DNA of 64,000 nt from Rhodococcus sp. CH91. Lineage in GTDB: Bacteria; Actinomycetota; Actinomycetes; Mycobacteriales; Mycobacteriaceae. The notes under the pieces are model-generated. The model searched no databases. It had not been told where the DNA came from and saw only the letters and a program-made list of their open reading frames with translations. The DNA is taken from assembly GCF_022554085.1 (NCBI RefSeq), contig NZ_JAKFYR010000003.1, positions 464,107-528,106 on the forward strand, read 5' to 3'. Below, in pieces: positions 51,477 to 59,960 of the stretch. The first letter of the stretch is position 1; each line of letters opens with the position of its first letter. The position numbers and the translations under genes are program-made.

Positions 51477-52745
51477 TTGCCCCACTTCACCAAGCCGGCA
51501 GAGGGAAGCTGGACCGAGCACTATCCCGAACTCGGCACCGCACCGGTCGACTACACCGATTCCATCGATCCCGCCTTCTTCGAAGCCGAGCGCGAGGCGA
51601 TCTTCAAGCGCACCTGGCTCTATGTCGGGCGCGTCGAGCAACTGCCCCGCACCGGTAGCTACTTCACCAAGGAGCTGCCCTCCGCCGGTCCCGGCACCTC
51701 GCTGGTCATCGTCAAGGGCAACGACGGTGTCGTCCGCGCCTTCCACAACGTCTGCCGGCACCGCGGAAACAAGTTGGTGTGGAACGATTTCCCCAACGAG
51801 GAGACCGCGGGCAGCTGCAAGCAGTTCACCTGCAAGTACCACGCCTGGCGTTACAGCCTCGAAGGCGATCTGACCTTCGTCCAGCAGGAGGGTGAGTTCT
51901 TCGATCTCGACAAGAAGGACTTCGGACTCAAGTCGGTCCGTTGCGAGATCTGGGAAGGCTTCATCTACATCAACCTCGACGACGACGCCGTACCGCTCGT
52001 CGACTACCTCGGCGATTTCGCCAAGGACCTCGAGGGCTACCCGTTCGACAAGATGACCGAGGTCTACAGTTACCGCTCCGAGATCGGATCGAACTGGAAA
52101 CTGTTCATCGACGCCTTCGCCGAGTTCTACCACGCACCGATCCTGCACATGAAGCAGGCCGTGAAGGACGAGGCCGAGAAGCTCGCCGGCTACGGCTACG
52201 AGGCTCTGCACTACGACCTCAAGCCCCCGCACTCGATGATCTCCTCCTGGGGTGGCATGGCGCCGCCCAAGGATCCCAGCATGGTCAAGCCCATCGAGCG
52301 TGTCCTCCGCTCCGGACTGTTCGGCCCCTGGGACACCCCCGACGTCGAAGGTCTCGCCGACGACCAGCTGCCTCCTGCACTCAACCCCACCAAGTTCCAC
52401 AGCTGGGGACAGGACAGCTTCGAGTTCTTCCCCAACATGACCCTGCTCGTCTGGAAGCCGGGCTGGTACCTGACCTACACCTACTGGCCGACGGCTGTGG
52501 ACAAGCACATCTTCGAGGCGAGCCTGTACTTCGTCCCGCCGAAGAACGCCCGCGAGCGCCTCGCGCAGGAGCTCGCCGCGGTCACCTTCAAGGAATACGC
52601 ACTGCAGGACGCGAACACCCTCGAAGCGACGCAGACCATGATCGGCACCCGCGCAGTGACCGATTTCCCGCTCAACGACCAGGAAATCCTCCTGCGACAC
52701 CTCCACAAGACCGTCGCCGATTACGTCAAGGAGTACCAGAAGTGA
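51477..52745 (+). CDS. Rieske non-heme iron oxygenase, alpha subunit
   Basis: A 422-residue ring-hydroxylating-type oxygenase. The Rieske cluster ligands are CRHRG (Cys 93, His 95) and CKYHAW (Cys 119, His 122). The mononuclear iron site is AFAEFYHAPILH, with His 219 and His 224. It would oxygenate an aromatic, heteroaromatic or steroid-like ring. TTG start at 51477 five bases after the CMD gene, with AAAGG upstream. No beta subunit, ferredoxin or reductase lies beside it, so electron donors must come from elsewhere, perhaps the ferredoxins in this window. Confidence 0.9.
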   Translation: MPHFTKPAEGSWTEHYPELGTAPVDYTDSIDPAFFEAEREAIFKRTWLYVGRVEQLPRTGSYFTKELPSAGPGTSLVIVKGNDGVVRAFHNVCRHRGNKLVWNDFPNEETAGSCKQFTCKYHAWRYSLEGDLTFVQQEGEFFDLDKKDFGLKSVRCEIWEGFIYINLDDDAVPLVDYLGDFAKDLEGYPFDKMTEVYSYRSEIGSNWKLFIDAFAEFYHAPILHMKQAVKDEAEKLAGYGYEALHYDLKPPHSMISSWGGMAPPKDPSMVKPIERVLRSGLFGPWDTPDVEGLADDQLPPALNPTKFHSWGQDSFEFFPNMTLLVWKPGWYLTYTYWPTAVDKHIFEASLYFVPPKNARERLAQELAAVTFKEYALQDANTLEATQTMIGTRAVTDFPLNDQEILLRHLHKTVADYVKEYQK

Positions 52746-53068
52746 CGACTCTGCCCACCGAATTCGCCGACCTCGAAGCCTATGCGGACTGGGCTCTGGC
52801 CACCGAGCCCGAGCGCTACGCGAAGCGACTGGCGTCGAGCATGCCCGAGATGCAGCAGTTCTACGACGCAGCCTTCGGCCGCCTCGAGGATGCGATCACC
52901 TATCTCGACAAGTTCGACCTCGACGACCTCGACGACGATGCCCGCGCGCTCATGCACCTGATGCAATCGCTCGTGATGGTGTCCTTCCCGGTAGAGGTCT
53001 GGAAGCAGCCTCGCGTGCCGGACAGCGGCGCCGCCTGGGTCACCATCACCAAGGAACCGGTGGTGTGA
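52742..53068 (+). CDS. Small acidic protein paired with the Rieske oxygenase
   Basis: A 108-residue, acidic, probably helical protein; it contains SMPEMQQFYDAAFGRLEDAI and KFDLDDLDDDARALM. No cofactor or membrane motifs. GTGA overlap with the oxygenase gene gives near-certain cotranslation, suggesting a small partner or assembly protein of the oxygenase. It is shorter than and unlike a normal beta subunit (about 170-200 residues, cystatin-like fold). Not recognised otherwise. Confidence 0.75.
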   Translation: MTTLPTEFADLEAYADWALATEPERYAKRLASSMPEMQQFYDAAFGRLEDAITYLDKFDLDDLDDDARALMHLMQSLVMVSFPVEVWKQPRVPDSGAAWVTITKEPVV

Positions 53069-53100
53069 TGCCCGCCGGAACGTTCCGGCGATGAACACCT

Positions 53101-53142
53101 CGCGCCCGTGCCCGAACCCCCCGGGGTTCGCGCACGGGCGCG
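53101..53142 (+). terminator. Terminator hairpin after the Rieske operon
   Basis: CGCGCCCGTGC (53101-53111) pairs with GCACGGGCGCG (53132-53142), with an inner GAACCCC/GGGGTTC stem. Immediately upstream, CGCCGGAACGTTCCGGCG (53073-53090) is a separate perfect 18-bp palindrome. Confidence 0.7.
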
Positions 53143-53191
53143 TTGTCGTATGCGCTGATCAAGATCAAACACAGATCGTCATCCGTATCAA

Positions 53192-53205
53192 TGTGACCAA
53201 TCACA
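53192..53205 (+). promoter_or_regulatory. CRP/GlxR-like dyad upstream of the second P450
   Basis: TGTGACCAATCACA has the TGTGA/TCACA arms of CRP-type sites, but four central bases rather than the usual six. It is in the 200-bp untranslated region before the P450 gene, which carries no copy of the shared GAGAAT operator. A GATCAAGATCAAA repeat lies just upstream. Confidence 0.4.
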
Positions 53206-53351
53206 AGTCCGAAATGCACGAAAGATCCCCTCGTGCCAGGCTTTACGGACCGTGGTTGGATGTGCGGGCGAGATACGGCATCGGGCGCGGGCGGCCGCGC
53301 ACCGGAAGACCGCACTCTGCAACAGCCCACAGCCCTGCCTCGGGAGGAACC

Positions 53352-54644
53352 ATGACCGACATCGAGACGAAGAACTTCTTCACCGACCCGGATCTCGTAG
53401 AGAACCCGTATCCTTACTACGACGCCATGCGCGACGGGTGCCCGGTCAAGCGTGAACCCCATATGAACGTCATGATGGTCACCGGATACGAAGAAGCGAT
53501 CCAGGTCCTGAGCGACGAGAAGACGTTCTCGTCGTGCATCTCGGTCACGGGCCCCTTCTCGGGCCTGCCGGCCTGCCCCGAGAGCGACGACATCAGCGAC
53601 TTCATCGAGGAGCACCGCCCCGCGCTGCCGATGAACGATCAGCTCCCCACGATGGACCCGCCTCAGCACACCGATCATCGCGGCCTGCTGATGCGACTGA
53701 TCACCCCCAAGCGGCTGAAGGAGAACGAGGAGTTCATCGAGCGCCTGGCCGACAGGCTCCTCGACGACGTTCTCGCCCGGGGCGAGGGCGACTACATCAC
53801 GGGCTTCGCCGCACCGTTCGCGATGCTCGTCATCGCCGACCTGCTGGGCGTCCCGGAGAGCGACCACCAGGAATTCATCGAAGGCCTGAACATCCAGGTG
53901 GAGAAGGGCTTCACGCTCGGCAGCACCGAGGGTGAAGCCCTGAAGCTCAATCCCCTCGAGTTCCTGTACAAGAAATTCGGCGACTACATCGAGGATCGCC
54001 GCGCGAACCCCACCGACGACGTGCTCACGGGCCTCGCCACGGCGACCTTCCCCGACGGCACCCTGCCGCCTGTCGAGGACGTCCTCCGCATCGCGGCGAA
54101 CGTCTTCTCCGCGGGCCAGGAGACCACGGTGCGGCTGCTCAGCTCCGCGATGAGGATCCTCGCCGAGCAGCCCGAACTCCAGCAGACGCTGCGCGACGAG
54201 CCGGACCGCATCCCGAACTTCATCGAGGAGACGCTGCGGTTCGAGAGCCCGATCAAGGGTGACTTCCGGCTCGCGAAGACACCCACCGAGGTCGGTGGGG
54301 TCGAGGTGACCCCCGGCACGATCATGATGCTGGTCAACGGCGCCGCGAACCGCGACCCGCGCCAGTTCTCGGACCCGAACGAGTTCGATCTCGACCGCCG
54401 CAACGCCCGCACCCACATCGCGTTCGGTCGCGGCGTGCACGCCTGCCCGGGTGCGCCGCTCGCCCGCACGGAAGGACGCGTGGGTATCGCGCGCCTGCTC
54501 GAGCGCACCAGCGAGATCCGGCTCTCCGAGAAGGTGCACGGCCCCGAAGGCGACCGGAAGTTCGGTTACCTGCCCACCTTCATCCTGCGCGGCCTGCTCT
54601 CCCTGCACCTCGAGTACACGCCTGCGGAAGGTGAGACGAAGTGA
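53352..54644 (+). CDS. Cytochrome P450
   Basis: A complete 430-residue bacterial P450. I-helix SAGQETTVRLL, K-helix EETLR, heme loop AFGRGVHACPGAPLAR with the axial Cys near residue 363. ATG 53352 after GGGAGGAAC. The ferredoxin gene overlaps its end. About 20% or less identity to the P450 at 23381 by eye, so they act on different positions or substrates. Hydroxylation of a hydrophobic acid is likely. Confidence 0.93.
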   Translation: MTDIETKNFFTDPDLVENPYPYYDAMRDGCPVKREPHMNVMMVTGYEEAIQVLSDEKTFSSCISVTGPFSGLPACPESDDISDFIEEHRPALPMNDQLPTMDPPQHTDHRGLLMRLITPKRLKENEEFIERLADRLLDDVLARGEGDYITGFAAPFAMLVIADLLGVPESDHQEFIEGLNIQVEKGFTLGSTEGEALKLNPLEFLYKKFGDYIEDRRANPTDDVLTGLATATFPDGTLPPVEDVLRIAANVFSAGQETTVRLLSSAMRILAEQPELQQTLRDEPDRIPNFIEETLRFESPIKGDFRLAKTPTEVGGVEVTPGTIMMLVNGAANRDPRQFSDPNEFDLDRRNARTHIAFGRGVHACPGAPLARTEGRVGIARLLERTSEIRLSEKVHGPEGDRKFGYLPTFILRGLLSLHLEYTPAEGETK

Positions 54645-54829
54645 AGGTCTTCGTCGACGACGACGCGTGCCGCGGTCACGGTGTCTGCCTCGCCGCCTGC
54701 CCGGAGGTCTTCGACCTGAGCGACGGCGGTTATGCCGTGACGCTCATGTCCGAGGTTCCGGCCGAGCACGAGGACGCCGTCCGTGAGGCTGCCGCGGGTT
54801 GCCCGGAGAGGGCGATCACGCTCGACTGA
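54641..54829 (+). CDS. Small ferredoxin, partner of the second P450
   Basis: A 62-residue single-cluster ferredoxin: CRGHGVC, LAACPEVF and GCPERAI. Compared with the ferredoxin at 23139 it has an extra Cys before the Pro (ACP rather than AAP) and His at the loop position. GTG overlaps the P450 stop (GTGA), so the pair is made stoichiometrically. Electron donor to the P450; no reductase gene is in the window. Confidence 0.92.
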   Translation: MKVFVDDDACRGHGVCLAACPEVFDLSDGGYAVTLMSEVPAEHEDAVREAAAGCPERAITLD

Positions 54830-54850
54830 GTCCCGAACACACGCTGCACC

Positions 54851-54892
54851 GGCGCCGGTCCGGACCGAAAGGTCCGGGCCGGCGCCTTTTTT
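54851..54892 (+). terminator. Rho-independent terminator after P450/ferredoxin
   Basis: A 16-bp GC stem (54851-54866 with 54871-54886) around GAAA, followed by six T. The clearest canonical terminator in the window. Confidence 0.95.
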
Positions 54893-54956
54893 CGCGTCTC
54901 GGGCCGGAGGTCGATTGACGGCGTCCGGGTTGTGTGAAAACCTCATAATCAACACA

Positions 54957-54971
54957 GAGAGTGACATTCTC
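54957..54971 (+). promoter_or_regulatory. Shared operator upstream of the 55006 operon
   Basis: GAGAGTGACATTCTC, a near-perfect copy of the 15-bp dyad, 35 bp before the amidohydrolase ATG. CATAAT at 54944-54949 may be the -10 box just upstream of it. Confidence 0.65.
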
Positions 54972-55005
54972 ACAATGTCGCCACTCTCCGATGAAAGGAC
55001 GAGCG

Positions 55006-56241
55006 ATGCTGACCCTGAAGGCAGCCGGACTGCTCGACGTCGACACGGGCGAGATCGTCCGTCCCGGAATCCTCCGCATCGACGGCGACCGCATCGTCGC
55101 GGTCGGCGGGACACCCGGTGAAGACACGGGCACAACGCCCGGCGACGACGTCATCGACCTCGGCGATCTGATCCTCATGCCCGGCCTGATGGACATGGAG
55201 GTGAACCTGCTCATGGGTGGACGGGGCGAGAAGCCCGTCTACTCGACCGTGCAGGACGACCCACCGCTGCGCATGTTGCGCGCCGTCGGGAACGCCCGCC
55301 GCACGCTGCGAGCAGGATTCACGACGGTCCGCAATCTCGGGCTCTTCGTCAAGACCGGCGGATATCTCCTGGACGTGGCCCTCGGAAAGGCCATCGACAA
55401 GGGCTGGGTGGACGGGCCCCGCATCGTCCCGGCCGGTCACGCCATCACCCCGACCGGTGGGCATCTCGACCCGACGATGTTCGCGGCATTCGCGCCCGGA
55501 ATCCTCGACCTGACGATCGAGGAGGGCATCGCCAACGGCGTCGACGAGGTCCGCAAGGCGGTGCGCTACCAAATCAAGCACGGCGCACAACTGATCAAGG
55601 TCTGCGTCTCCGGCGGCGTCATGTCCATGACGGGGTCTGCAGGAGCACAACATTATTCCGACGAGGAACTGCGCGCGATCGTCGACGAGGCACACCGCCG
55701 CGGCTTGAAGGTGGCCTCCCACACGCACGGCGCCGAAGCCGTACGTCACGCGGTCGAGGCCGGAATCGACTGCATCGAACACGGATTCCTCATCGACGAC
55801 GACGCGATCGATCTCATGGTCGAGCGCGGTACCTGGCTCGTGCCCACCACCCGGCTCGCCGACGCGATGGACACCTCCCACGCGCCGCCGGAACTGCAGG
55901 CCAAGGCCGCCGAGATGTTCCCGAAGGCACGCACCTCGGTGCTCGCGGCATACAAGGCCGGCGTGAAGATCGCCGTCGGCACCGACGCCCCGGCCATCCC
56001 GCACGGCAAGAACGCCGACGAGATCGTCGCTCTCGTCGACCGCGGACTCCCCCCGCTCGCGGTCATCCAGGCCGCGACGATCAATGCCGCAGAACTCATC
56101 GGCGTCGACGACCGCGGCCGCCTCGCCGAAGGATTGCTCGCCGACATCATCGCCGTCCCCGGCGATCCCACCGAAGACATCACCGTCACCCAGAACGTGC
56201 GGTTCGTGATGAAAGGCGGAAAGGTCTATGTCCACAACTGA
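55006..56241 (+). CDS. Amidohydrolase/imidazolonepropionase-like hydrolase with altered metal site
   Basis: A 411-residue amidohydrolase-superfamily protein. The first metal motif, normally HxH after PGLID, reads LMPGLMDMEVN, so both His are missing. Later motifs remain: GAQLIKVCVSGG (the Lys often carbamylated), VASHTHGAEA, CIEHGFLID and GTDAP. It may use a mononuclear metal or a different set. ATG 55006 after AAAGGACG. Expected to open a lactam, lactone or ring ketone. First gene of a four-gene operon. Confidence 0.83.
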   Translation: MLTLKAAGLLDVDTGEIVRPGILRIDGDRIVAVGGTPGEDTGTTPGDDVIDLGDLILMPGLMDMEVNLLMGGRGEKPVYSTVQDDPPLRMLRAVGNARRTLRAGFTTVRNLGLFVKTGGYLLDVALGKAIDKGWVDGPRIVPAGHAITPTGGHLDPTMFAAFAPGILDLTIEEGIANGVDEVRKAVRYQIKHGAQLIKVCVSGGVMSMTGSAGAQHYSDEELRAIVDEAHRRGLKVASHTHGAEAVRHAVEAGIDCIEHGFLIDDDAIDLMVERGTWLVPTTRLADAMDTSHAPPELQAKAAEMFPKARTSVLAAYKAGVKIAVGTDAPAIPHGKNADEIVALVDRGLPPLAVIQAATINAAELIGVDDRGRLAEGLLADIIAVPGDPTEDITVTQNVRFVMKGGKVYVHN

Positions 56242-56653
56242 CCGTTCGACCATCGACGATCTCGTCGAGATCAACCAGTTGCTCGCGCGCTACGCCGTGA
56301 ACATGACGAAGAACGACGTGGAGGGCGTCGTCTCGGCGTTCACCCCGGACGGCACCTACAGCGCGTTCGGCGACGCCTTCCCGCTCGACCGGTTCCCGGA
56401 GCTCGTCGCGGCCGCACCGAAGGGCCTGTTCATGACGGGCACGGCCCTCATCGACATCGACGGCGACACCGCGACCGGCACCCAGCCGCTGTGCTTCGTC
56501 GAGCATTCCACGCACGACATGCGGATCGGTTACTACAACGACACCTACGTCCGCACGGCCGACGGCTGGCGTCTGCGTACCCGGGCGATGACCTTCATCC
56601 GCCGCAGCGGAACCCACGACTCCGGCATCCCCCACGCCTTCGAACCGGCATGA
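56228..56653 (+). CDS. SnoaL/NTF2-like protein
   Basis: A 141-residue cone-shaped NTF2-fold protein. EINQLLARYAVNMTKNDVEGVV at the start and FTPDGTY, then TYVRTADGWRLRTRAM, match SnoaL-like hydratases, dehydratases and isomerases (including bile-acid dehydratases). Its ATG overlaps the amidohydrolase end and its stop overlaps the next ATG (ATGA), so it is tightly embedded in the operon. Likely a dehydratase or isomerase step. Confidence 0.85.
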   Translation: MSTTDRSTIDDLVEINQLLARYAVNMTKNDVEGVVSAFTPDGTYSAFGDAFPLDRFPELVAAAPKGLFMTGTALIDIDGDTATGTQPLCFVEHSTHDMRIGYYNDTYVRTADGWRLRTRAMTFIRRSGTHDSGIPHAFEPA

Positions 56654-57738
56654 ACGTCACCGAGTTCAGGACCGCCGTCCGCGCCTGGCTCGACGAGAAC
56701 GATCTGACCCCCGGACCGGATCACTCGTTCGACGCCCAGGTCGAACAACTCGCCCGCGTGCGACGGGAACTCTTCGACGCGGGCTGGATGCGCTACGGCT
56801 GGCCCGAGGAGGTCGGCGGGCTCGGCGGCGACGCAGTCCTGCGTGCCGTGCTCGGCGAGGAGGTCGCGACCCGCGATCTCGCAGAACCGGGCATCTATTC
56901 GATGATCGAGGTGCTCGCGCCCACCATGATCTCCTATGCGCGACCCGAACTCGCGGCGGAGATGGTTCCGAAACTGCTGCGCGGCGAGGAACAGTGGTGC
57001 CAGGGCTTCTCGGAACCCGGATCGGGCAGCGACCTCGCGTCGCTGTCCACCCGGGCCGAGCAGCGCGGTGACGACTGGGTGATCAACGGACAGAAGGTCT
57101 GGACCTCGCTCGCGCAGTTCGCGTCCCGCTGCGTGCTGCTCACCCGCACTGCACCGGGACACAAGGGCATCACCGCCTTCTTCGTCGACATGGACACCCC
57201 GGGCATCACCGTCCGGCCGCTGCGGACGATGCACGGCGTCGACGAATTCGCCGAGGTGTACTTCGACGACGTCGTCGTTCCCGCGGACCGGATGCTGGGC
57301 AATCCCGGAGACGGCTGGAAGCTCGCGATGGACCTGTTGCCGCACGAGCGTTCGACATGCTTCTGGCACCGGATCGCGTATCTGTTCACCCGACTGGACC
57401 GGCTTGTGGAACAGACGAATTCAGCGTCCGACGACGAGCTGGGCGCAGCTTATCTCGCACTCCACACCGTGCGGTGCCGTTCGCACGCCACCCAGCAGCG
57501 CCTCGCGGCAGGCATCCCGCTCGGCCCCGAGACGTCCGTCGACAAGATCCTGCTCGCAACCGCGGAGCAGCAGTTGTTCGACACCGCCCGGGATCTGCTT
57601 CCCGGGGTGCTCGAACTGTCCGACGTCGAATGGCGGACCGAGTTCCTGTATTCGCGCGCGGCGACGATCTACGGCGGCACCGCCGAGATCCAGCGCAATA
57701 TCGTCGCGCGCCGGCTTCTCGACCTGGGGGCGGAGTGA
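56650..57738 (+). CDS. Acyl-CoA dehydrogenase subunit (FadE type)
   Basis: A 362-residue acyl-CoA dehydrogenase with FSEPGSGSDLASL and QKVWTSLAQF (FAD side) and RAATIYGGTAEIQRNIVARR at the C-terminus. In the last motif the usual catalytic Glu of YEGT is Gly. Such GGT subunits occur in heterotetrameric alpha2beta2 dehydrogenases of steroid side-chain oxidation, working with a shorter partner; here the partner is the next gene (GTGA overlap). Confidence 0.9.
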   Translation: MNVTEFRTAVRAWLDENDLTPGPDHSFDAQVEQLARVRRELFDAGWMRYGWPEEVGGLGGDAVLRAVLGEEVATRDLAEPGIYSMIEVLAPTMISYARPELAAEMVPKLLRGEEQWCQGFSEPGSGSDLASLSTRAEQRGDDWVINGQKVWTSLAQFASRCVLLTRTAPGHKGITAFFVDMDTPGITVRPLRTMHGVDEFAEVYFDDVVVPADRMLGNPGDGWKLAMDLLPHERSTCFWHRIAYLFTRLDRLVEQTNSASDDELGAAYLALHTVRCRSHATQQRLAAGIPLGPETSVDKILLATAEQQLFDTARDLLPGVLELSDVEWRTEFLYSRAATIYGGTAEIQRNIVARRLLDLGAE

Positions 57739-58535
57739 CGACTTACAGCACTGCACCGGATTCGGATCTCGCGCTGCTCGCAGACGCGTTGCGCCGGACG
57801 ATGGAGACCACGACCGGCGCCGCGCTCGATGCGGCCCTGACCGAGCTGGGCTGGCACGACATGCTCACCGAGATGCCCGACGACACGATCCCCATGGTGT
57901 TCCGGTTGCTCGGCGAGACCGGCGCGCACGCCCCGGTGATCAACGACGTCGTGCTCGTCGAAGCGGGTCGTGAGGCCGGCGGAGTCGTACCGCTCCCCTA
58001 CACCGGTGGGTCGTGGGTCGCATGGGCACGCGAGGACCGCGACACCACCGCTCTCGACGCGGAACTGCCGCTCGCACCGGTCGCTTCCGGAGATCCGGTT
58101 CCGCTCGCGGCGGCGCGACGCGCACTCGGGTGGTGGCTGGTCGGTACGAGCCGGGCGATGCTCGATCTGGCACGCACCCATGCCCTCGACCGCACCCAGT
58201 TCGGGAAACCGATCGCCGGTTTCCAGGCGGTGCGACATCGGCTCGCGGAGACCTATGTGGCAGTCGAAGGGGCTGAGGCGGCATTGCAGGCCGCGACCGA
58301 CGAACTCGGCTCGCTTCTGGGGAAGGCCGCCGCAGGTCGCGCGGCGATCCTCGCGGCCCGTCACTGCCAGCAGGTCCTCGGCGGCATCGGATTCACCGCC
58401 GAGCACGACCTGCACCGGCACATCAAGCGGGTGCTGGTGCTCGACGGCCTGTGCGGCAGCTCCCGCGAACTGACCCGTGAGGCCGGCGCGATCATCCGTT
58501 CCCAGGGTTCGGCTCCCCGCCTGGTCCACCTCTGA
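57735..58535 (+). CDS. Acyl-CoA dehydrogenase partner subunit, shortened
   Basis: A 266-residue dehydrogenase-like protein, far shorter than the usual 380 because much of the N-terminal and middle domains is reduced. The C-terminal helical part is recognisable: ALDRTQFGKPIAGFQAVRHRLAE and QQVLGGIGFTAEHDLHRHIKR. It probably completes the FAD/active site of the subunit encoded at 56650. GTGA overlap. Last gene of the operon from 55006. Confidence 0.87.
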   Translation: MTTYSTAPDSDLALLADALRRTMETTTGAALDAALTELGWHDMLTEMPDDTIPMVFRLLGETGAHAPVINDVVLVEAGREAGGVVPLPYTGGSWVAWAREDRDTTALDAELPLAPVASGDPVPLAAARRALGWWLVGTSRAMLDLARTHALDRTQFGKPIAGFQAVRHRLAETYVAVEGAEAALQAATDELGSLLGKAAAGRAAILAARHCQQVLGGIGFTAEHDLHRHIKRVLVLDGLCGSSRELTREAGAIIRSQGSAPRLVHL

Positions 58536-58555
58536 CCGTCCGTCCGCACGCACGA

Positions 58556-58594
58556 GACGTGAACACCCTGTCGTACAGGGTGTTCACGTCTTTT
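58556..58594 (+). terminator. Rho-independent terminator after the 55006-58535 operon
   Basis: GACGTGAACACCCTG pairs perfectly with CAGGGTGTTCACGTC around TCGTA (stem 58556-58570 with 58576-58590), followed by TTTT. It may also serve the convergent gene ending at 58612. Confidence 0.92.
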
Positions 58595-58611
58595 CGTATA
58601 CGGATGCGTGA

Positions 58612-59046
58612 CTACAGGTTCTTCGACAGATCGGGATGGCCGGAGAACCACAGGCTCTCCTCGACGAGTCGGCAGCTCTTCCATCCGTCTGCCGTCCGCA
58701 CGACCTCGTGGTGGTAGTTACCTCCGCAGTAGGTCAGGCCGTCGACGCCGGGAAGTTGCATGGGGTTGTAGAACATCGCCCGCACCGTCGCCCGGTCGCC
58801 GTCGAGGCCGACCTCGACGTTGGTGACGAAGTGCTGCGACATCGGAAGCTGTGACAACGCCTTCTGCAGCTGTGCGAGCACGTCGTCCCGTGGCCCCGGC
58901 GGATATCCCACGGAGCTGTAGTCCAGATGGGCGTCCTCGGTGAAGACCGACCTCATCTTGTCCCAGTCCTTGGTGTCCACTGCCGTCGCGTAGCGGTAGA
59001 GGAGTTCGGTGATGGCGTACTTGTCGCACAGTTCGTCGGGTGTCAT
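58612..59046 (-). CDS. SnoaL/NTF2-like protein
   Basis: A 144-residue NTF2-fold protein: DKYAITELLYRYATAVDTKDW at the start, MRSVFTEDAHLDYS and EVVRTADGWK. Tyr, Asp and His in these positions are typical of SnoaL-like dehydratases. ATG after GAGGAAG. Alone on the minus strand, divergent from the SDR at 59134. The two SnoaL proteins of the window are related only distantly. Confidence 0.85.
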   Translation of the reverse strand: MTPDELCDKYAITELLYRYATAVDTKDWDKMRSVFTEDAHLDYSSVGYPPGPRDDVLAQLQKALSQLPMSQHFVTNVEVGLDGDRATVRAMFYNPMQLPGVDGLTYCGGNYHHEVVRTADGWKSCRLVEESLWFSGHPDLSKNL

Positions 59047-59133
59047 CGGCTTCCTCGGTCTCGGTGTCGGAATTTGATTCTTTCAGACGAGAACGCTCTT
59101 TCCAATATCCTCGGACCGGTGCATGATCCATAT

Positions 59134-59901
59134 ATGGGAAAAATTGATTCTCTTCATGATCTGAGCGGGAAAACCGCTGTCGTAACGGGTGGTTCACGCG
59201 GAATCGGTCGCGCCATCGCCCAGATTCTCGCCGAGCACGGCGCCGACGTCGTCGTCGCCTCCCGCAAGCTCGACGCGTGCGAACTCGCCGCGAAGGAGAT
59301 CGAGGCCTCGACCGGCAGCAAGGCCCTGCCCGTGGCGTGCCACGTCGGGCAATGGGACGACTGCAATGCCCTCGTCGACACGACACTCGATCACTTCGGA
59401 CGCTTCGACATTCTCGTCAACAATGCCGGAATGTCGCCTCTCTATCAGGACCTCGAGGCCATCAGCGAAGAGCTCTACGACAAGACCTTCGGTGTGAATC
59501 TCAAGGGCCCCTTCCGTCTCGCCGTGCGCGCCGGCGCGTACATGGCCGAACACGAGGGGGGTTCGATCATCAACGTCGGCACTGCGGGCTCGCTGGTCGC
59601 GAGTGTGCGCGAACTCCCCTACGCGTGCGCGAAAGCGGGCCTGAACGCCCTCACCGTCGGGCTCGCCGAGGCCTACGCACCGAAAGTGCGTGTCAACGCG
59701 ATCCTTCCGGGCCCGTTCCGGACGGACCTGTCGAAGGCATGGGCTCCGCCGGAAGGGGAGGATGCATCCTTCGTGCCGTTGCGCCGCATGGGACGGCCGG
59801 AGGAGGTCGCTCCACTGGCACTCCACCTGGCAAGCGAAGCATCGAGTTTCACGACGGGAGCCATCATCCGGGTGGACGGCGGCGTGACCCGTAAGGTCTG
59901 A
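59134..59901 (+). CDS. Short-chain dehydrogenase/reductase
   Basis: A 255-residue classical SDR: VTGGSRGIGRAIAQ, NNAGMSP, NVGTAGSLVAS, and YACAKAGL (YxxxK), ending IIRVDGGV. ATG 59134 lacks a convincing ribosome site; an in-frame GTG at 59119 is an alternative. Weak operator-like half sites occur near 59069-59103. It would oxidise a hydroxyl intermediate. Ends before the hairpin at 59909. Confidence 0.87.
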   Translation: MGKIDSLHDLSGKTAVVTGGSRGIGRAIAQILAEHGADVVVASRKLDACELAAKEIEASTGSKALPVACHVGQWDDCNALVDTTLDHFGRFDILVNNAGMSPLYQDLEAISEELYDKTFGVNLKGPFRLAVRAGAYMAEHEGGSIINVGTAGSLVASVRELPYACAKAGLNALTVGLAEAYAPKVRVNAILPGPFRTDLSKAWAPPEGEDASFVPLRRMGRPEEVAPLALHLASEASSFTTGAIIRVDGGVTRKV

Positions 59902-59908
59902 CGAACGG

Positions 59909-59946
59909 GTGTGGGACCGGCCCGGATCTCCGAGTCGGTCCCACAC
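59909..59946. terminator. Hairpin between convergent genes
   Basis: GTGTGGGACCG (59909-59919) pairs with CGGTCCCACAC (59936-59946), 16-base loop, between the SDR and the minus-strand crotonase gene. Likely bidirectional. Confidence 0.7.
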
Positions 59947-59960
59947 GGCCCTTCCGCCTG

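Noticed and set aside
59138..59152. GAAAAATTGATTCTC at the start of the SDR resembles the operator
   Set aside because: It lies inside the first codons and one half is poor; probably coding coincidence. Nearby half sites at 59069-59103 are also too weak to list.
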